Shown in pieces: positions 6,439 to 8,063 of a DNA stretch of 8,063 bases. The stretch lies in assembly GCA_022561955.1 (NCBI GenBank), contig JADFQF010000052.1:1-8063 (forward strand), given 5' to 3'. The stretch is from Chloroflexota bacterium. Lineage in GTDB: Bacteria > Chloroflexota > Dehalococcoidia > SAR202 > UBA11138. Each line of letters begins with the position of its first letter. Position 1 is the stretch's first letter. A program made the position numbers and the translations under genes. The notes under the pieces are model-generated. The model was not told where the DNA came from. It did no database searches and saw only the letters and a program-made list of their open reading frames with translations.

Positions 6439-6467
6439 ATTATATTCGGGGTCAAAGGCGGTGGCAA
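6439..6467 (-). promoter_or_regulatory. Sigma70-type promoter of the LLM-NHL-SDR-kinase operon
   Basis: On the minus strand TTGCCA (6467-6462) is followed after exactly 17 bases by a perfect TATAAT (6444-6439). Transcription should begin near 6432, leaving a leader of about 47 bases that contains the GGGAGGG ribosome site. The -35 matches five of six consensus bases. The -10 stands out as an AT island in GC-rich sequence, which makes a chance match less likely. Confidence 0.75.
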
Positions 6468-6636
6468 GCCCCGGTATTGGCGGCGGTCCGCTTGAGACAG
6501 GATTCGACGGTGAGAGGCGACGAAGTATAGGATTCTGATCTATATGGAGTGAAGAGTGCCGATTCACAAGAATGCGAAATAGTGACTTGGTAGTAACGTA
6601 CTATAACAATACTAAAGTAATGTAATGTGTTTATAC

Positions 6637-6665
6637 TTAAGATTAAGGCGAAAAAGTAGTATAAA
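6637..6665 (+). promoter_or_regulatory. Candidate promoter for the plus-strand kinase-like gene
   Basis: TTAAGA (6637-6642, four of six consensus bases), a 17-base spacer, and TATAAA (6660-6665, five of six) would start transcription near 6672, about 70 bases before the ATG at 6744. The surroundings are AT-rich, so chance matches are frequent. The two dyads at 6591-6619 lie just upstream, where an activator or repressor could bind. Confidence 0.35.
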
Positions 6666-6743
6666 AACTTTACCGCTAAAACCTATTAGCTTACAAAGTT
6701 CGAACGATTGCCCATTACTTGGCTATTTTGAAATGAGTTTTCA

Positions 6744-8063
6744 ATGGACCAGAAACGAAATTCCTCCTCAGTGGATGCCGAAGACAGGCTCACACTTCTT
6801 CCTTTCGACAGGGTAGGGTTGCCGGAAGGACGAGCGACGCATTTGCCGAATGACCGGCAGAATGGATTTCACATCGACGACGATAGTGGACAAGGGGCTC
6901 AACGAATCGTCCGCGAGCTAAAGTCCATCTTGTCTGAGGTGATCGGGCAGAGTGATCTCGGCATGACCTTGGCGGGCCAAGACCTGCTGTTGTGTGGGCA
7001 CCTCCGAAAGATTCAGCGGTCCTCCCTTAACGCGCGTGCCTTGCTGGGTCAGTTGCCGCAGGGCGCCGGCGGGCTTACCCGCGTCGTCAGGACGGTGGAT
7101 GTCGGTGAGCTTGTGCGGCGGTGCGAGGCGGGTCTTCGTACGCTGCTTTCCGTCGATGCCACCCTCGAGATTCGCTGCGCAAGCTCGGTCATGCCGGCGC
7201 GGATAGACCCGATAAGTCTCGAAAACGTGTTGTTTGAATTTGCTGCCGTGAGCCTGATGGGTTTCGAGTCTCCGGTCGCCATCGAAATCGAGGTTAGTGC
7301 GCCGTGCTTCGAAGCGGGGCAGGGCCGACAGGGCTCGATATCACTCCTGTGCTCCGCCAAGTCGGCATCGGAGAGCCCGACGCATTCCAACGGGTCCAAA
7401 CGTATGGAATTCGGCGCCCAGCGGGAATCGAAGCCGATCATGTTGGACACGTCGTCGGCGGCAGAGCTAGTATCGACCTGTGGCGGCAGCCTTGCCGTCG
7501 ATTATACGCCTGGGGCGAGGCTATCCCTTCTTATTTCGCTGCCGAAGAGCGATGGAGACCTGGAAGAGTTGCCTCTGCTAGACGCCTCGGGATTTCTGCC
7601 GATGGGTACTGAAACCGTCCTGGTTGTTCAGCGGGAGCCCATCTCTCGGGAGACCATTTGCCATATTCTTGGGGCTCAGGGCTACACTGTGCTGGAGGCT
7701 GCGAGCTACGAGGAGGCGCTGGACCTGGCCAGCGTCGCCGCGACCATCGCCGGGTCGATGTCGAAAGTGTGGACCGTCCCGGAGACGATTCTCGCCGCCG
7801 AGGCTGGCGACTACGACTTCCTCGAGCTGTTCGTTGGTAACACTTTCCCGACCGTGGTATTCGCATACGGAGCGACACAGGCCCTTGCCGGCGGAACCCC
7901 TGGCACGTTCGTAGGCCCGGTTATCGCGACGGTCAGCGTGTCTGGCGACTCTCAAGAGACCCACAACGTAATATTCGGCAACGTCGGCCCTGGCTCAATT
8001 GAAGCATGCAAGGTTTACGACCTGAACGTTAACGGCGAGGCGGAGTGGGTAAGTGTCGAGGGG
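6744..8063 (+). CDS. Degenerate hybrid histidine-kinase-like protein with unrecognised C-terminal segment (open at right edge)
   Basis: The frame is open for 440 codons from ATG 6744 (first start after an in-frame TGA at 6729; only a weak ribosome site) to the window end. No membrane helix or signal peptide is seen. Residues 53-105 resemble the HisKA dimerisation helices of PAS/hybrid kinases, but the phospho-acceptor His position reads Arg57 (IVRELKSILSEVIG against the usual 'vaHdfNNiLtvIlG'). Residues 118-267 resemble the HATPase domain: IDPISLENVLFEFAAVSLM (154-172) sits where the N-box belongs but lacks both Asn, the DxGxG and GLGL boxes are not found, yet the closing part AAELVSTCGGSLAVDYTPGA (239-258) fits. 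Residues 290-329 start like a receiver domain (TVLVVQREP, then ILGAQGYTVLEAASYEEALDLA), with the acidic pair replaced by Gln296-Arg297. From residue 330 the receiver pattern is lost. The domain assignment is inferred from remembered patterns; it is probably catalytically dead. Confidence 0.65.
   Translation, partial: MDQKRNSSSVDAEDRLTLLPFDRVGLPEGRATHLPNDRQNGFHIDDDSGQGAQRIVRELKSILSEVIGQSDLGMTLAGQDLLLCGHLRKIQRSSLNARALLGQLPQGAGGLTRVVRTVDVGELVRRCEAGLRTLLSVDATLEIRCASSVMPARIDPISLENVLFEFAAVSLMGFESPVAIEIEVSAPCFEAGQGRQGSISLLCSAKSASESPTHSNGSKRMEFGAQRESKPIMLDTSSAAELVSTCGGSLAVDYTPGARLSLLISLPKSDGDLEELPLLDASGFLPMGTETVLVVQREPISRETICHILGAQGYTVLEAASYEEALDLASVAATIAGSMSKVWTVPETILAAEAGDYDFLELFVGNTFPTVVFAYGATQALAGGTPGTFVGPVIATVSVSGDSQETHNVIFGNVGPGSIEACKVYDLNVNGEAEWVSVEG
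7731..8063 (+). other. Unrecognised C-terminal segment following the broken receiver domain
   Basis: These 111 codons continue the kinase-like frame. Instead of the expected receiver phospho-site strand ('DlvltDv.MP'), the sequence reads SVAATIAGSMSKVWTVPE and then a glycine-, threonine- and valine-rich, probably beta-structured stretch (NTFPTVVFAYGATQALAGG, VIATVSVSGDSQETHNVIFG). I do not recognise the family. An in-frame ATG at 7758 could be the native start of a separate protein joined here, but no good ribosome site precedes it. It is open at the right edge. Confidence 0.45.

Larger units (their letters stand above)
6386..6743. other. Divergent intergenic region, AT-rich on its right side
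   Basis: This 358-base gap separates the minus-strand operon from the plus-strand kinase-like gene. The left ~100 bases are GC-rich and hold the operon promoter. From about 6535 to 6720 the sequence turns AT-rich (about 25% GC over 6601-6660) and holds two small dyads, TAGTA-ACG-TACTA (6591-6603) and TACTAAAGTA (6610-6619), plus a weak plus-strand promoter candidate. I see no RNA gene and no convincing small protein gene. Confidence 0.6.

Noticed and set aside
6625..6816. 63-codon plus-strand frame before the kinase-like gene
   Set aside because: It overlaps the start of the longer frame, arises in the AT-rich gap, has no good ribosome site and shows no family signature.
7578..7964. 128-codon minus-strand frame opposite the kinase-like tail
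   Set aside because: It is antisense to an uninterrupted 440-codon frame with recognisable kinase/receiver pattern; no motif of its own was seen.

Overview
The window looks like marine or aquatic bacterial metagenome DNA. The GC-rich middle (about 1264-6450) resembles uncultured Chloroflexota of the SAR202/Dehalococcoidia type. This is an inference from gene content: a luciferase-like flavin/F420 monooxygenase, an NHL propeller, a 'glucose 1-dehydrogenase'-type SDR, a CaiB/BaiF piece and an MFS exporter, with frequent TTG starts. No rRNA, tRNA, CRISPR array, transposase or integrase is visible. Hand counts on single 60-base lines give about 42-55% GC in genes left of 1260, 63-70% in the middle block, and only about 25-30% in the two AT-rich gaps (around 421-480 and 6601-6660).

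Layout. 1-360 (minus): 5' end of a DUF1800-family gene with a Tat/lipoprotein signal, running off the left edge. 361-573: AT-rich gap. 574-2217 (minus): an in-frame hybrid of an MFS transporter cut after about nine membrane helices and the C-terminal third of a dimethylglycine/sarcosine-dehydrogenase-type folate (GcvT) domain. 2280-2522 (minus): short C-terminal remnant of a CaiB/BaiF CoA-transferase. 2541-3482 (minus): KDG-kinase-like PfkB sugar kinase. 3525-4286 (minus): NAD-type SDR. 4384-5295 (minus): NHL beta-propeller. 5342-6385 (minus): LLM-class oxidoreductase with a near-consensus promoter (6439-6467). 6386-6743: divergent, partly AT-rich regulatory gap. 6744-8063 (plus): a long frame, open to the right edge, that reads as a hybrid histidine kinase with its key catalytic residues replaced, followed by an unrecognised 110-residue tail.

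The five minus-strand genes from 6385 down to 2280 are closely spaced (gaps 46, 97, 42 and 18 bases) and probably form one operon for oxidising and phosphorylating an organic acid or sugar acid: monooxygenase, propeller, dehydrogenase, KDG-type kinase and, formerly, a CoA-transferase. The substrate cannot be told from sequence.

Three places look like breaks inside protein families: 1258-1269, upstream of 2522, and 7728-7731. The MFS::GcvT break coincides with a composition change and gives an implausible topology, so a chimeric assembly or a recent rearrangement is the leading explanation. The best candidate for new biology is the residue-depleted 'pseudo' hybrid kinase at the right end.
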